Origin: Strigamia acuminata
Lineage: Eukaryota; Arthropoda; Chilopoda; Geophilomorpha; Linotaeniidae
Assembly: GCA_949358305.1 (NCBI GenBank)
Contig: OX442315.1
Coordinates: 21,602,427-21,666,426 of the forward strand
DNA: 64,000 bases
Direction of reading: 5' to 3'
The notes below the pieces were generated by a model that saw only the letters and a list, made by a program, of their open reading frames with translations, made no database searches and was not told where the DNA came from. Positions 52,105 through 63,959 of this stretch are shown piece by piece. The translations under genes and the position numbers were made by a program. Within the stretch, counting starts at the first letter, position 1; every line of letters starts with the position of its first letter.

Positions 52105-52670
52105 TTAATTTTCGTATGGTGATGGTGGATATTGTTTTTGGATTTCTTCCATCTTTTCACAAGGTTCTTTTAGAGGTGGAAGAACACCTTCTTGACAAAT
52201 ATTTCTTTCAACAAACGAAACTTCAGTTTTGCATAGTTTTAGTAACTCTTGAACATCAGGTGGAGGATATTGCTCGTCAAAATCATCTTTTGGTGTCACT
52301 CCTGCCTGCTCTCCTAAATACAGCATTTCCTCTGAAATATTTTTAATTTTCTTAAAATAAATTTTGGTTGATTCATGTTTGTCAAAGTGGATGCAAACCT
52401 CTGTTCTCAAATTGCTTTATAATATGCTTCTTTGCTTTTCGGTATTTATTTTGTTCCGCCTCAACTTCTCGAATTATTGCTTCGCGTTTTGCTAATCGTT
52501 CATGCCTGTGCTGTGCCCACATAACTCCAAGAATTAAAGCAGTGTAGCGATAAAACTAATAAATAGCAAATAAATACAAAAAACATATTGATTAATATTG
52601 AAAACAAACCAATTTGATCAATTACCTTGATTGTACCTTTTACCCTTACTGGTGGTGGAAGACTTGCCAT
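52105..52670 (-). CDS. ATP5ME: Mitochondrial ATP synthase subunit e, with a predicted C-terminal extension
   Basis: A small inner-membrane subunit that supports dimerisation of the F1Fo ATP synthase. Exons 52626-52670, 52399-52555 and 52105-52331 (45, 157 and 227 nt) join in frame to 142 residues plus stop; introns are 70 and 67 bp, GT-AG. The N-terminal half fits the family: PPPVRVKGTIKFYRYTALIL resembles human VPPVQVSPLIKLGRYSALFL, followed by a single hydrophobic segment with a small-XXX-small pair (GVMWA) and a charged helix (LAKREAIIREVEAEQNKYR). Human subunit e is 69 residues, so the third exon (75 residues, acidic and proline-bearing, ending PPSPYEN) is an unusual extension. If the second intron is retained, translation stops after NRGLHPL at 72 residues, the normal length. 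The gene is divergent from HTT. Confidence 0.82.
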
Positions 52671-53418
52671 GTTTTGAGGATATTTTAATTGAGTAAACGG
52701 AATTTAGAATTGCACGAGTGATTATATTCCGCTCTCAAATTGAAAACATTCGAAATCGTTGCCGCATTGTGACGTAATAAAAGATTCAGTTTAAATTCAA
52801 TTAGAAATACATTTATTATTATTATCTTTTGTACAATTTTTATTTTTTATTTTTTTTTCGTAATTGCAAATTGTTTTCAAACATTTTAAAGTTTTTTTTA
52901 TTCTCTAACGAGGGAGCCGGGGTTTGTAACTCCTAGTTCGTGGTATAGATGGCGCTACCGTTTGCTACGCATTCGTACGCTGTAAACCAGTCATGTTTTC
53001 TATTTATACATTAAAATTGGTCTTTCAGATTTGCTTTTTTTCAAATTTTCAGAATCTTCTGGAAGATCAATGAGCAAAGTCAAAATTAAAATACTAATAA
53101 CTACAAACTAAGATTTTCACGAAATTTTTAGCAATTTTAGTATCTTCTTTCCTTTACGTTTGAATTTCTTTGCAATGTATTTCAAAAAATAAAATTGTCC
53201 AAAATTGTATTTTATTATTCGAATGCGGCCAGGCCAGTGGTCGTTTGTAGTTTGAACGGGAATTTTGGCCGTAGTTTAATTCTGACTTCGAACGATAGAT
53301 GGCAGGTGTGATTAGATGAAGTACTGCGTCAAGTGACGTTTCAAAGATGGCTGAAATGAAGAAACCGTCAGCTGATAATAGATAAATTTAATTTTTTATC
53401 TCTAGTTTAACTCCTAGA
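52671..53418. promoter_or_regulatory. Shared divergent promoter region of ATP5ME and HTT
   Basis: 748 bp separate the two start codons. Visible elements: a CRE-like TGACGTAA (52770-52777), a TAGATGGCGCT motif (52946-52956), a related GATAGATGGC near 53294 and a YY1-like AAAGATGGCTG (53343-53353) just upstream of HTT. YY1-type AAGATGGC elements often sit at the transcription start of housekeeping genes. Whether transcription from the two sides is coupled cannot be read from sequence. Confidence 0.5.
53347..53385 (+). promoter_or_regulatory. Short upstream ORF before HTT
   Basis: ATG at 53347 opens 12 codons (MAEMKKPSADNR) ending TAA at 53383-53385, 33 nt before the HTT start. Human HTT also has a translation-limiting uORF. 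It matters only if it lies in the mature 5' leader; a CTCCTAG acceptor-like site at 53411-53417 leaves open that the leader is spliced. Confidence 0.4.
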
Positions 53419-53469
53419 ATGGCGGCGTTAGATAAATTATTCAAAGCTTTCGAGGCTTTGAAAGTATTC
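53419..53469 (+). other. HTT N17 amphipathic helix
   Basis: The first 17 codons encode an amphipathic helix that in human huntingtin binds membranes and controls localisation. Substitutions against human are conservative (Thr3 to Ala, Glu5 to Asp, Met8 to Phe, Ser13 to Ala, Ser16 to Val). Both phosphorylatable serines, 13 and 16, are therefore absent here. Lys6, Lys9 and Lys15 are kept. Confidence 0.9.
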
Positions 53470-56400
53470 CAGCCTCATAAACAATTGGAAGAAATCACGG
53501 TCAAGTAAGTACATCACTAACTACGATCACCCGCTGCATTGCATACATAACAGGACAATTGAAAATTGATTATCAAATGATTTAAACCTACCCCTGCAAA
53601 TAAAACAATTATTATTTTTTTCTAATAGGAAAAGAGAACAGCCACTCACATCGAAAGAAAAAATATTACACTGCACCACGATCGCCGACGCCATCTCATC
53701 GCCTAGTTTACGTTTGGTTCAAGATTTCCCGAAATTTTTAGGAATTGCTATGGAAACATTCCTCTTATGTTGTGATGACACTGATGCCGATGTACGAATG
53801 GTAGCGGACGAGTGTTTAAACAGAACGATCAAAGTAATAGCTAATAGCGAGACACAATAGTTAATTAAATATTTATAATTTTGTAATTTCTTTGTGCGTA
53901 GAACCTCATGGAAACTAATTTGGGCCGACTTCAAGTGGAATTATACAAAGAAATTAAAAAGAACGGCGCTCCCAGAATGCTCAGAGCAGCTGTATGGAGG
54001 TTTGCAGATTTGTGTCATTTGATCAGGCCCCAAAAATGCAGGTGAATATTTTGATGGTGGAAAATGAAATAGATTCACGCGATTAATTTTTACTTAAACG
54101 TAAACTTTTAGACCGTATGTTATGACTTTGATACCATGCATCACCCAAATGACACGTCGGGGTGAAGAATCGATTCAAGAAACCTTGGCATCTGCTATGC
54201 AAAAGATGTGTCCGGTTTTTGGAAAGTTTGCAAACGACAGTGAAATTAAGGTAGAAAAAATTATTATTGGTTGGTCCGATTTGTCGTTAAAATGGTTTCT
54301 TTTGTTACAGTTACTGCTGAAATCATTTTTAAACAATCTGAAATCGACATCGTCCGTTTTTCGCCGCACCGCTGCAATTTCTTTAACAGTTGTATGTCAA
54401 CATTCTCGGAAACCGAATTTATTTTTTAGTTGGCTTTTGGGCGCATTGCTTGGTATTTTTATTTATTTATTTATTAAAAATTTAATTTATAACTTTAATT
54501 TTTCTATTTTTTTTTAGAAATGCTTGTTCCAGTCACACCTGATAAACACATTCCTACGCTTTTGGGTGCACTTTCCTGTTTACGCCATATAATTCCACAC
54601 CTTAACGAAGATCAACAAGAAAATTTAACTTTAAAAGGCAGTTTTGGTGTTCGTCATCGACAACCTCAAGTTCATTATGGTTTAGATCAACTTATTCAAG
54701 TGCGCTAATTATTTTACCTCGTTAACAATCAGCAAACTATTAATTGTATTCTTTGAGTAGGTGTACGAATTACTTCTTCATTACACTCAACACCCAGATC
54801 ACAATGTAGTAACCACATCGTTAGAAGCATTACAGCAACTTCTGCTTGCATCACCACCTCTTTTGGTCCCATCGCTTTTATCACCAAAGGGTATTTCTCG
54901 AACAAGAATTTTCGCTTCAGACATTCTCGAATTGGGGCATTTCCAAGCGGGTGGTACGAGTAAATTTGCATTTAAACATTATACAAATAATTTTTAAAAA
55001 ATTAATTATTTTAGCTGAAATTGGTTCGCTGGTTTCGTTGGCTGGAGATGAGTCCGGAATTGAGGATGATTTATGCAGTACTTCGGACGTAAACCAGCCG
55101 GCCCGAGAAAGTATTACTCGCACCACTAATGAGTTACGATTTTATTACCGATTTTTGAATGTATTAGGTTTAACTTCGTTAGACAGTGCAGGTGGTGACT
55201 TAGAAAGTGTGGGAGGGTCGGAAGTGCAGCCTTCTGAAGACGATACAATGGTATTTGAGGAAGCCAGCTGTTCATCAGTTGCAGACGACGACAAGTCGGA
55301 ATATTCCAATGTGAAAATAGGTCAACTTAAAGATTCTGTGCTATTGCGCGCTCCGGTTTTAGGCACGCTTACACGAAGCCCGAAATTAAAACATCGAATG
55401 TCTAAAACGTCAAATAATGACCCGTTGAACTGTGAAAACAACGATGTATTTACGTGGGATCCAGGAACAACAAATTCGCCGCAAACAGTTGATTCTGCAT
55501 TCCGAATTGGTGATATTGGTTTATTCACTGATTCGGCTTGCCCTTTAATGTATTGTGCACGGCTTCTTTGCTCGTCATTTTTGTTGACCGGCTCGTCCGG
55601 CGTGGTTATGCCGGACAAGAACGTGAGAGTGAGCGTCAAAGCCCTCGCTTTGGGATGTTTGTCAGCATCGATTGGACTTGAACCGAAAATATTCTTTATT
55701 TATCTGTTCAAAGATAACGAAAGAGGTATTTTTGCGCATGAATAATGAAATAAAATAAAATGTTTTTAATATATTTTTTTAAAAATTACTTTCAGACGAT
55801 GGACAACGTATTCAAGATGTTTTAAACTTTATTCATCATTCTGATCCCCAAATGCGGGGAAGTGCTGCGTATTTGATTGGTAGTTTGCTCAAAGCTTCTC
55901 TTCGTATATCTTTGGGGAAGTTTGATTCTTTAATTAAATTCGCCGCTGCAGATTCATCAACAAGTATAAATAAATTTTCAATTGAATTATTAATTTGTGT
56001 TTTAATTTTTTGATTTTTTTTAATTGACAGTTACTTTTCAACAACTGATTGATGGTTTTCTTGTGATATTGAAAAATGACTCATCTGTTGCATGTCGAAC
56101 AGCTCTCGGAGCCCTTAAACTATGTCTTTCGAGCATTTTGAACTCCGAAGATGGTGCTCAAGGAATGCGCATAATGAATTCGTTGTTGCAATTAACCAAA
56201 CATCCGTATTGGTTAGTGAAAGTGGAACTGCTAGAATTATTGGCTACTGTTTCTTTCAAAGTGATTGCATATCTCGAAATGTCTGAAGGGTCCAGAATTT
56301 CACGTTATCAGGAAAACATGTTTGCCCAAATTCTGTTTCCGTTACTTAGTGATGACGACAATAGAGTGAGACAAGCTGCTGCTTCGGCATTAGTCAAAAT

Positions 56401-59400
56401 GATTCCAAATATATTTTATCCTGCTGATCATCCGCAACATGATCCTGTAATTGCTTTAGCCAAAGAGAAAACCGACGCATTTTTAGAACCGATTGTTTAC
56501 GACGATTCCAATCATTTGCGGCCGGTAGTAAACAGTCTTGTTCGTCCATTTGACACAATTCGTGTAAAATTTGTAGCAAATACTTCGACGGAAATGGCTT
56601 TGTCTCGAGTAGTCGACTCGCTCGTGAAACGCTTGAAATCTTCAACATCCAAGTTCACGATGGTATTATTGTTATTTTACATTTTTTAAAAAAAAAAAAT
56701 GTTTTTTTAATTAACGATTATTTATAGTTTGGATGCTGTCATGCATTGTGCCTCCTGTCTGACGAGTATTCAGTGATACTTTATTCGTACGCATGGATGT
56801 GTGGATTAAGTAGTGTTCATAAACAAGTGAAACATCCATCGTTAAGACGCGAATTGTCGCTTGGGTAAGAACAGTTTGTCGAAAAGTTATATAAAATTGT
56901 ACTAATGGAATATTGTAGGAATTCTTTCGAGGGTGATAGTTTTGTCGGAGGTATCGGAATAGTCAATTTTATTCTTTCGCTCGTTACGGACACGAGTGTT
57001 TCGATGGATTTAAATTCGCATCAAAATGCATTGCAGTTGGTTGGAAATTTATTTGCAGGTATGAGGTTAGCCGTCATCAAACGTGTAGTTATTAATTTCC
57101 TTTTGTTTGTTTATTTTGCTAACAGGTAATGCATTTAAGACCTTCCAATCGCATCCGGTTTCAGAAAACGAAAACGTTGAACGTTGGGGTATTTTCGGGG
57201 ATAAGCAGATAGCGGTGATAGCAGATCGCCTCTTTACCCACCTTATGAGGTAATATTAAAACGCGGTTTTAAAAAGAATGTTTTCAACTAAAAATGTTTT
57301 ATACCTCGCAGACTTCTCAATATGATGTCTCACGCAATTGAAGACCAATCACCGACTCCGCCTCCTTCCAAAACAACGCTCCCGTCGCTTCCAAGTCCGT
57401 CTTACATAAGTCCCATTAAAAGGAAGAATAAATCGAAAGATGACTCTAATGCGTCTACATCTGCAAAGTCGATTTCAAAGCAGGGCGCGGGGGAAAAAGA
57501 CGAGAAGAGCGACAAGGAGCGGACAATCATCAAACCTGCATCTGCTTCGATCGGTTTAGGCGCTTTTCATGGTCTTCCGCATTATCTGCGAATGTTTGAA
57601 GTTTTAAAATCGTCGTACTCAAATTATAAGTTAACTTTAGACATGCAAGGAAGTGAACGTTTTTCCGCACTTTTACGTACATGTTTGGATGTGATGTCGC
57701 AGCTTTTAGAAATCTCGACAATGACCGAGGTTGGCGAGCATGCCGAGGAGATACTTAGTTATCTTAAAAGCACAATTACAATGGAAGCTATGGCTACTTT
57801 AAGATGTGTTCAACAGGTAATGCATTCATTAGAGGAAAATTTTCTTATGTTTTAATTAATTTCTTTTTTAAAAGCTGTTGAAAGCTTTATTTGGGATAAA
57901 TTTGGTGAATGCTTGGGAAGGACCACCGCAGACCAATACAGCACGGAAACCCGGTCGGGCTACTCGACTTCAATCGACAGTATCATCTCCTGGTTTATAT
58001 CATCACTGCTTTACAGCGCCGTATACACAACTAATGCAATCCCTATCCGAATCGATGATGAGAACATCTTCAACAACGGAACAGAATGAATCGTCCGTCA
58101 AGTCCGTCAGATTGAAATATGTTTTAATGTTTATATTTTTAAATTGTTTATTTATTTTTTTAGTTGGGTTGGTTGGGTGAGACGACAAAGCGAGAAAAAA
58201 TTAGCATCGTTATTCAGGAGCATAGGCAAAACTGGTGATAAATCGTCGTTAGCTTCGTACATTCGTTTGTTCGAGCCACTAGTCATCAAAGCTTTAAAGC
58301 AGTATACAGTGACCAGCGACATATTGCTTCATAGCCAAGTGTTAAATCTTCTGTCTCAATTGGTTCAATTACGTGTCAATTATTGCCTTCTTGACTCAGA
58401 TCAAATATTTATAGGATTCGTTCTAAAACAGTTTGAATTTTTTGAAGAAGGACAAGTTTGGTAATTAATTTTTGACAATAATAAATAAAGTAAATTTTTT
58501 AATTAAATTAATTTTTCTTTTAGTCGATCAGAACTGTTACTACCAAGCATTTTTCATTTTCTTGTTCTTTTGTCGTACGAACGTTATCATTCGAAACTTA
58601 TTATCGGAGTTCCGAAGATAATTCAGTTGTGTGATGGAATAATGGCGAGTGGTCAACCGCCCACGACGCATGGTAATTTTGATTTGATTATTTGATGGTT
58701 TGATTTTAAAATAATTTTTGTTTAATTTAATTTTCCTAGCTATTCCGTGTTTAATTCCAATAGTGGAAGATTTGTTTCTAATGCGTGGGGTGATGAATAA
58801 GGCGGATGCTGGAAAAGAATTGGACACGCAGCGTGAAGTCGTTATTTCTATGTTGATGCGTCTTATTCAATTCGAACAAGTGTTGGAGCTTTTTATTCTG
58901 ATATTGCATCAAAGCAGAAAAGAAAGTGAAGAGAAATGGAAAAAATTATCCCGACAAATTATAGATATTGTCTTGCCGCAACTTGCTCGACAGGAAATTC
59001 TTATCGACACGCAACCCGCGCTCGACACTTTGCATCGCCTTTTCGAAACGGTGGCACCGAGTGTTTTTCGACCCGTTGATCCATTACTAAAAATATTGTT
59101 TTCTCCACCGCACGATCTTGTATGATGTTTAAAATTAATTTGCGGTTTTAAACGTATTTCATGTTTTCGATTTTTGTTTTTAGAAAACTCGATCTCATCT
59201 TGAACGTTGGTTTGGATTAGTGCTGGCTGTTCTGCGTGTCTTAATCGCGCAATCTAAGGAGGAGGTTGTGTTAGGACGACTTTCGGAGTTAAATCTCTAC
59301 GTGTGTGTGTTCTCGGACACGCTTTCTATTCACATGCATTTAGGAGAATCGCAAGAAAATGCACTTCCACCACATCCAGCTTTTCTTAACCGATCACCGG

Positions 59401-62400
59401 AAGAAATTATTGCGAGGTAATTGTAGAAAGATACACTGTAGTATAATTTCTATATATTAATATTTTTTTTCGAGGTTTCTTTTACAAGTTATTGGCATGA
59501 TTTCCAACGAAATTTACCGATTATGTACAACTCCAACTATTGAACCAACAGCTTATTATTTCTTAAGTCAACAATTGGCTCATTTATTGCTTTACATGAT
59601 GCACATGTTTCAGTCAGGTATTGTATTTTTATTTTAGTGTTTTTTTGTGTGTTTTTTTGTTAATTTTTTTTTACAAATGTAGGTATATACAGACGCGTTG
59701 CAACAGTATGCATGAACCTAATTAAAGAGGAATGCCCACCCGGTTATTTTAGCGTTTATCAGATGAACACAATTTTCCTTCGATTAGCTCCATTAATTCC
59801 GACAGTTACATTGCAATGGTGTAATATCCTTATTTTGCTCAATTATGACGATCAATTATTTTGGGCTCAAGTGATGAAAACAAGCAATAGAAGGACATCT
59901 TACGGTGGATCAAGGTTACATTGCATTTAATCGAAGATTTGTAATTGTAATTACAAAAATATTAATATATTGCAGTATTATTCTTGAAAATCAAGCTTTA
60001 AAAATACAGTCGTGTAATATTGAAATGGTTCGAATGGGAGGACTTATTCTATTTTGTGATTATGTGGTAAATTGCTGAATTTTTACAATTTTAATTTAAA
60101 ACATTTTGAAGCAGAAACAAATTGGTTTATTTAGTGTGAGAATTTAACCGATGCTGAGCATATGACTTGGTTGATCGTGAATCATGTGAATGAAATAGTT
60201 CAGCTTCATTCTGAACTGCCAGTTCAGGATTTAATAGGGTAATATCGATTTTTTGTTAAGGTAAATTTTCATAATATGTTTAATAGGAATTCTTGTGTAT
60301 TTTAGAGCAATTCATCGAAATTCGGCAGCGAGTGGTCTCTTTATTCAGGCAATTAACACCAGGTGTGAGAACTTGACGAAGCCAAGTTTTCTGAAACATA
60401 CATTAGCTTGTCTCGAAGCAATTCACCAGAGTCAAAGTGGTGCATTGGTTATGCTTATTACAAGCAAATTTTTATCCACTCATCATCTTGTAATTTCGCG
60501 CGCTTGTGATGCGATGGCTTGTCATCGACTTGAAATGCTTTTGGTAGAGCCAGAGGAGGAAGGAGCCAGGCAATTTCCAGCACAGGATCTTGAAAAGCAT
60601 TTAAGCTTGCTGCAGTCATCAGGTTTAGCTAAAAGGTAAGGATCATTCACACGCATAGAGGTTTTATGCCAAAAAAAGTCAAGAAATGCATTTTACACAC
60701 AAAAATGCATTTTTGATGTAAATATGTAACTTGTGGACATTTACTGTTGTGAAAATGCATTCTTAATAGCATTTTTTGGATGCAAACTGCAGATTTTTGG
60801 GCAAAAAATGGACAATTTCAAAGGAAAAAAAAGCACTTTGGCACCTACCCTAATTTGCCTTATTGTAAATTATTATAAATTTTTATTTTTATTCATTTAG
60901 ACATAGTCAATTGGAAACGCTACTTATGAAATTGCGATCGCATTGTTTCCCACATTCACCGAGAGTTCAAATGAAATCTTCTCAAACTTCTTTTTCAGTA
61001 GATACTGTCACAGGAATAGTGATGGATAAAGTAATTAATACAGACTTTTTATTCCAATTTGGATCATATAAAAATGTATATTATTTTTGTTCCAGAATCG
61101 GTACATCAATATCGTTCGAAACGAGTGTTTTTCTTCTGCCGCTTGTGGTGTGGAATGTGCACAATTATTGAGTAAATTATCAAACGACGATATCATTGAT
61201 ATAATGTCAACTAAAGTAAAAAAAAAAATTAAAAAATTAAAATTCTATACATAAATATAATAAAAAATTTCTTTCTTGATTAGGATTTTAATTTATCCGT
61301 TTTGGATGACTGTCTTTCACTAGGATTAAAGCTTACGCTCGAAGCTCACACGAAAAATAGCAAATCTTCATCTCCTAGCGAGTCTCCACTTCCCAGCCCA
61401 TTTCCCATAGGACGAGAAGCGCCTCTTTATCGGTCGACAGTTACAATCATTTTGCAACATTTAAGTAATCTCGTCGAATTAATGCCACGACCTCACCAAG
61501 TGTTTCTCACCTGTGATAAATCATCACTTGCACCTAAAGAAGTGAAATATCACAACAGATTAATCGATTTATTATCCGATCAGAGTATATGGGAGTTGAT
61601 ATTTCAAATCGTTCCTGCAATTACCCGATATTTAAGAACAATTAACCAGATTCCTTGGTTTTCCGAAATACCAACTGATTCTCTCAGAGACATTGGGCGG
61701 TTTTGCATCTTGTGTATAGAGGTAGGGAAGTCATTTTCATCTTTTAATAAATTTTATTATATTAAATCTATGTTTCTTTTAGGCTTTGCATTGGCTAGTG
61801 AGCAAAGAAGCTGATCCGTCTCCGTTGTATTTGGATTTAGGTCTTGATGCGATTGACGCTATGTTAGGGGATCCGAGTGTTTCGGCTATAATTGGATTAC
61901 GGGATTATACAACGTGGGTGTGTTCAGCCGTTATCGGTGTTTATCGATTGGTCACGTTTTGTAAGTTTATTTTTTTAAAATAGTATTTTTAATTAATGTT
62001 TTAAGGCTGATTTATTTTGTTGCAGTTATCAAGGAAGATCACTTGCCTCGACAACCAGCGTCCGGGGTAGAACGGCTTTTACTGGATTCAGATGTGCACC
62101 GGGTACCCGAGAGCTGCGACCGGGCCGCTGAACTGGTTTTATGGGTAGAAACTACAATTCGAAACGACGATTCTATTTGCTCGCGATTTCCTGATTTTAT
62201 AAAGAGAAATATACGCCAAATTATTTTCGGTTTGTAATATTAACTTAAAAATGATTTTTCAACTTGATTTTACGTTTGATTTAAATTTTTAAAAAAATCA
62301 GGTGTAGCACGTTTGCCTCCAGTCAACAGTTACTGCCGCACGCCTCCCATCCTTTGGCAAATGGGTTGGTGTCCTGAAGTGACCACATCCTCACACATGT

Positions 62401-63959
62401 CCGTACCACCACTACCCGTTGAATATCTGCAGGAACACGAAGCTTTCAAACAATTTATATTCAGAGTGAACACCTTAGGTCAGCAAAGAATATTACACTG
62501 TTAACATAACACTATTAATCTTTGAATAATTCTGTTTTGTAGGTTGGAAGAGCCGTCAGCAGTTTGAAGAGACTTGGATGACTCTTTTGGGAGTTCTTAG
62601 TGCTACCCCGATAAACGAAGGCGTAGAATTGGAGGAGGAGGTGGAACGTGTAGAAACAAGTTGCTTAGCTGTGAAATGCCTTACTGGTCTGCTGCTGCAA
62701 ACATTGCTGACACCGCAAATAGGAAATCCAAACAACAGTGGTTATTTGCACAATAAGAGAGACAAACCGATCGCGTTTTTGCACACTAGGTGCGGCAAAA
62801 AGTTGGGTGTGGTTCTCGAAATTGTGCATCGGAGAGTGCGAGAGATGGTTTATAAAGATTATTCGACTCGTAACGGATTGTACGAAGTAAATCTCGAGCG
62901 CAAATTATCTCCTGAAAAATACGGAGCTAGTCAAGTGGCGTTAGAATATTTATGGACAGCAACGGGAATGTTAGAAGAATCCGATAGTGATGTGCCATCG
63001 TCAGGATCTTATCCAGTTGGTTCCATCGAATTTCATCAACGTGAACGGCGTTTAATAGCAAGTGGATTGGACATTAATTCGTGCCTCCACTTTCTCTTAG
63101 ATTTGTATTCACAATGGTTAGCTCCTTTAACTATAACACGTCTTCCATTGGCTCTTCTGACAGAAGTTACCCGTTCCGTGGTTCAATTATCAGACTTATT
63201 CACAGAGCGCGCTCAGTTTGAATGGATGTTGGATATTCTTATGGATTTATATCGGACTCATCCTCCAGAAGATGAATTATTAACGTCTTATTTGGTCTTG
63301 GGCATTAGTAAAGCAGCGGCTGTTGTTGGAATGGTAACATTTTGATGTTTTAAATGTTGTAATTTATTTTCGTTAATTTAATTTTTGTCGTTAAGGATTT
63401 AGAGTTTGCTGAAAGACTTAAGAAAATCCTGGAGGGCAGTCTCAAAAGTACACATTTACCCACACGGATATCAACATTGCATGGTTTCCTCTATTTATTA
63501 GAGACGGGATCTTCGGAAGAAACGCTTCTCTTTCTCGCTCTTTCTATGGATTATATTTCTAAGCAATTAGAAAATTTTAATTCGTGAGTTATTAATATCA
63601 TTTTAAGTTATTTAGAATTGGTATTAATGAATTTTTAAATTGTAGGTGCAGTAATTATAGCGAGGAACATGTATTAATCACTTGGACGCTTTTATTTTAC
63701 ATTTTGGAGAATTATTGCAAAGATTTGCAGGAAACTGACTTTGCTGCGAAAGCTGTACAGGTGAATTTAGTCATTTTGTATTCAGATGAAAAATTGTAAT
63801 GTTATGATTTCAGGTGAGCATCCAAATCGCCTCTAGTCCCGAAGATTCGCATCCACTCAGTGTCTATTTGCTCATAATGCACGGTTTAGAGAGATTGCTC
63901 TTGGCTGAAGTGATTGGAGCTAAAGATGCAGAACTGCTAGTGAAGCTGGGTGTTGATAG
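53419..63959 (+). CDS. HTT: Huntingtin (N-terminal about 2725 residues; 3' end outside window)
   Basis: A large HEAT-repeat scaffold acting in vesicle transport, autophagy and spindle orientation, partnered by HAP40. 34 coding exons keep one frame for 8177 nt. The N-terminus [17 protein letters not shown] is nearly the human N17, but a single Gln follows in place of the polyQ/proline tract. Diagnostic matches along the length: [20 protein letters not shown] and [11 protein letters not shown] (N-HEAT), [49 protein letters not shown] in a short disordered loop (Ser1033), [14 protein letters not shown] and [20 protein letters not shown] (bridge region), [47 protein letters not shown], and [10 protein letters not shown] near the edge. 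Human HTT has 3144 residues, so about 400 are missing on the right. The start is the first in-frame ATG matching the family. Confidence 0.98.
60660..60800. repeat. ATGCATTT-rich repeat in HTT intron 24
   Basis: Four ATGCATT or AGCATTTT units in about 110 bp. AATGCATTCT at 60754 followed by TAATAGCATTTT resembles the block at 14056. This makes intron 24 (265 bp) the longest in the gene. Confidence 0.5.

Larger units (their letters stand above)
53419..63959 (+). other. HTT exon map
   Basis: Exons inferred from frame, GT-AG borders and family match: 53419-53504, 53629-53833, 53902-54041, 54112-54250, 54311-54452, 54518-54699, 54761-54953, 55015-55725, 55796-55963, 56031-56662, 56728-56864, 56919-57058, 57126-57249, 57312-57816, 57875-58101, 58164-58460, 58524-58672, 58740-59119, 59184-59416, 59475-59617, 59683-59914, 59976-60066, 60135-60238, 60306-60635, 60901-61030, 61096-61215, 61284-61721, 61783-61960, 62026-62229, 62302-62478, 62543-63333, 63396-63583, 63646-63760, 63814-63959. 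All phases agree. Weak points are the donors at 58102 (GTCCGT) and 62479 (GTCAGC). Introns are mostly 53-84 bp; the longest is 60636-60900. Confidence 0.88.
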
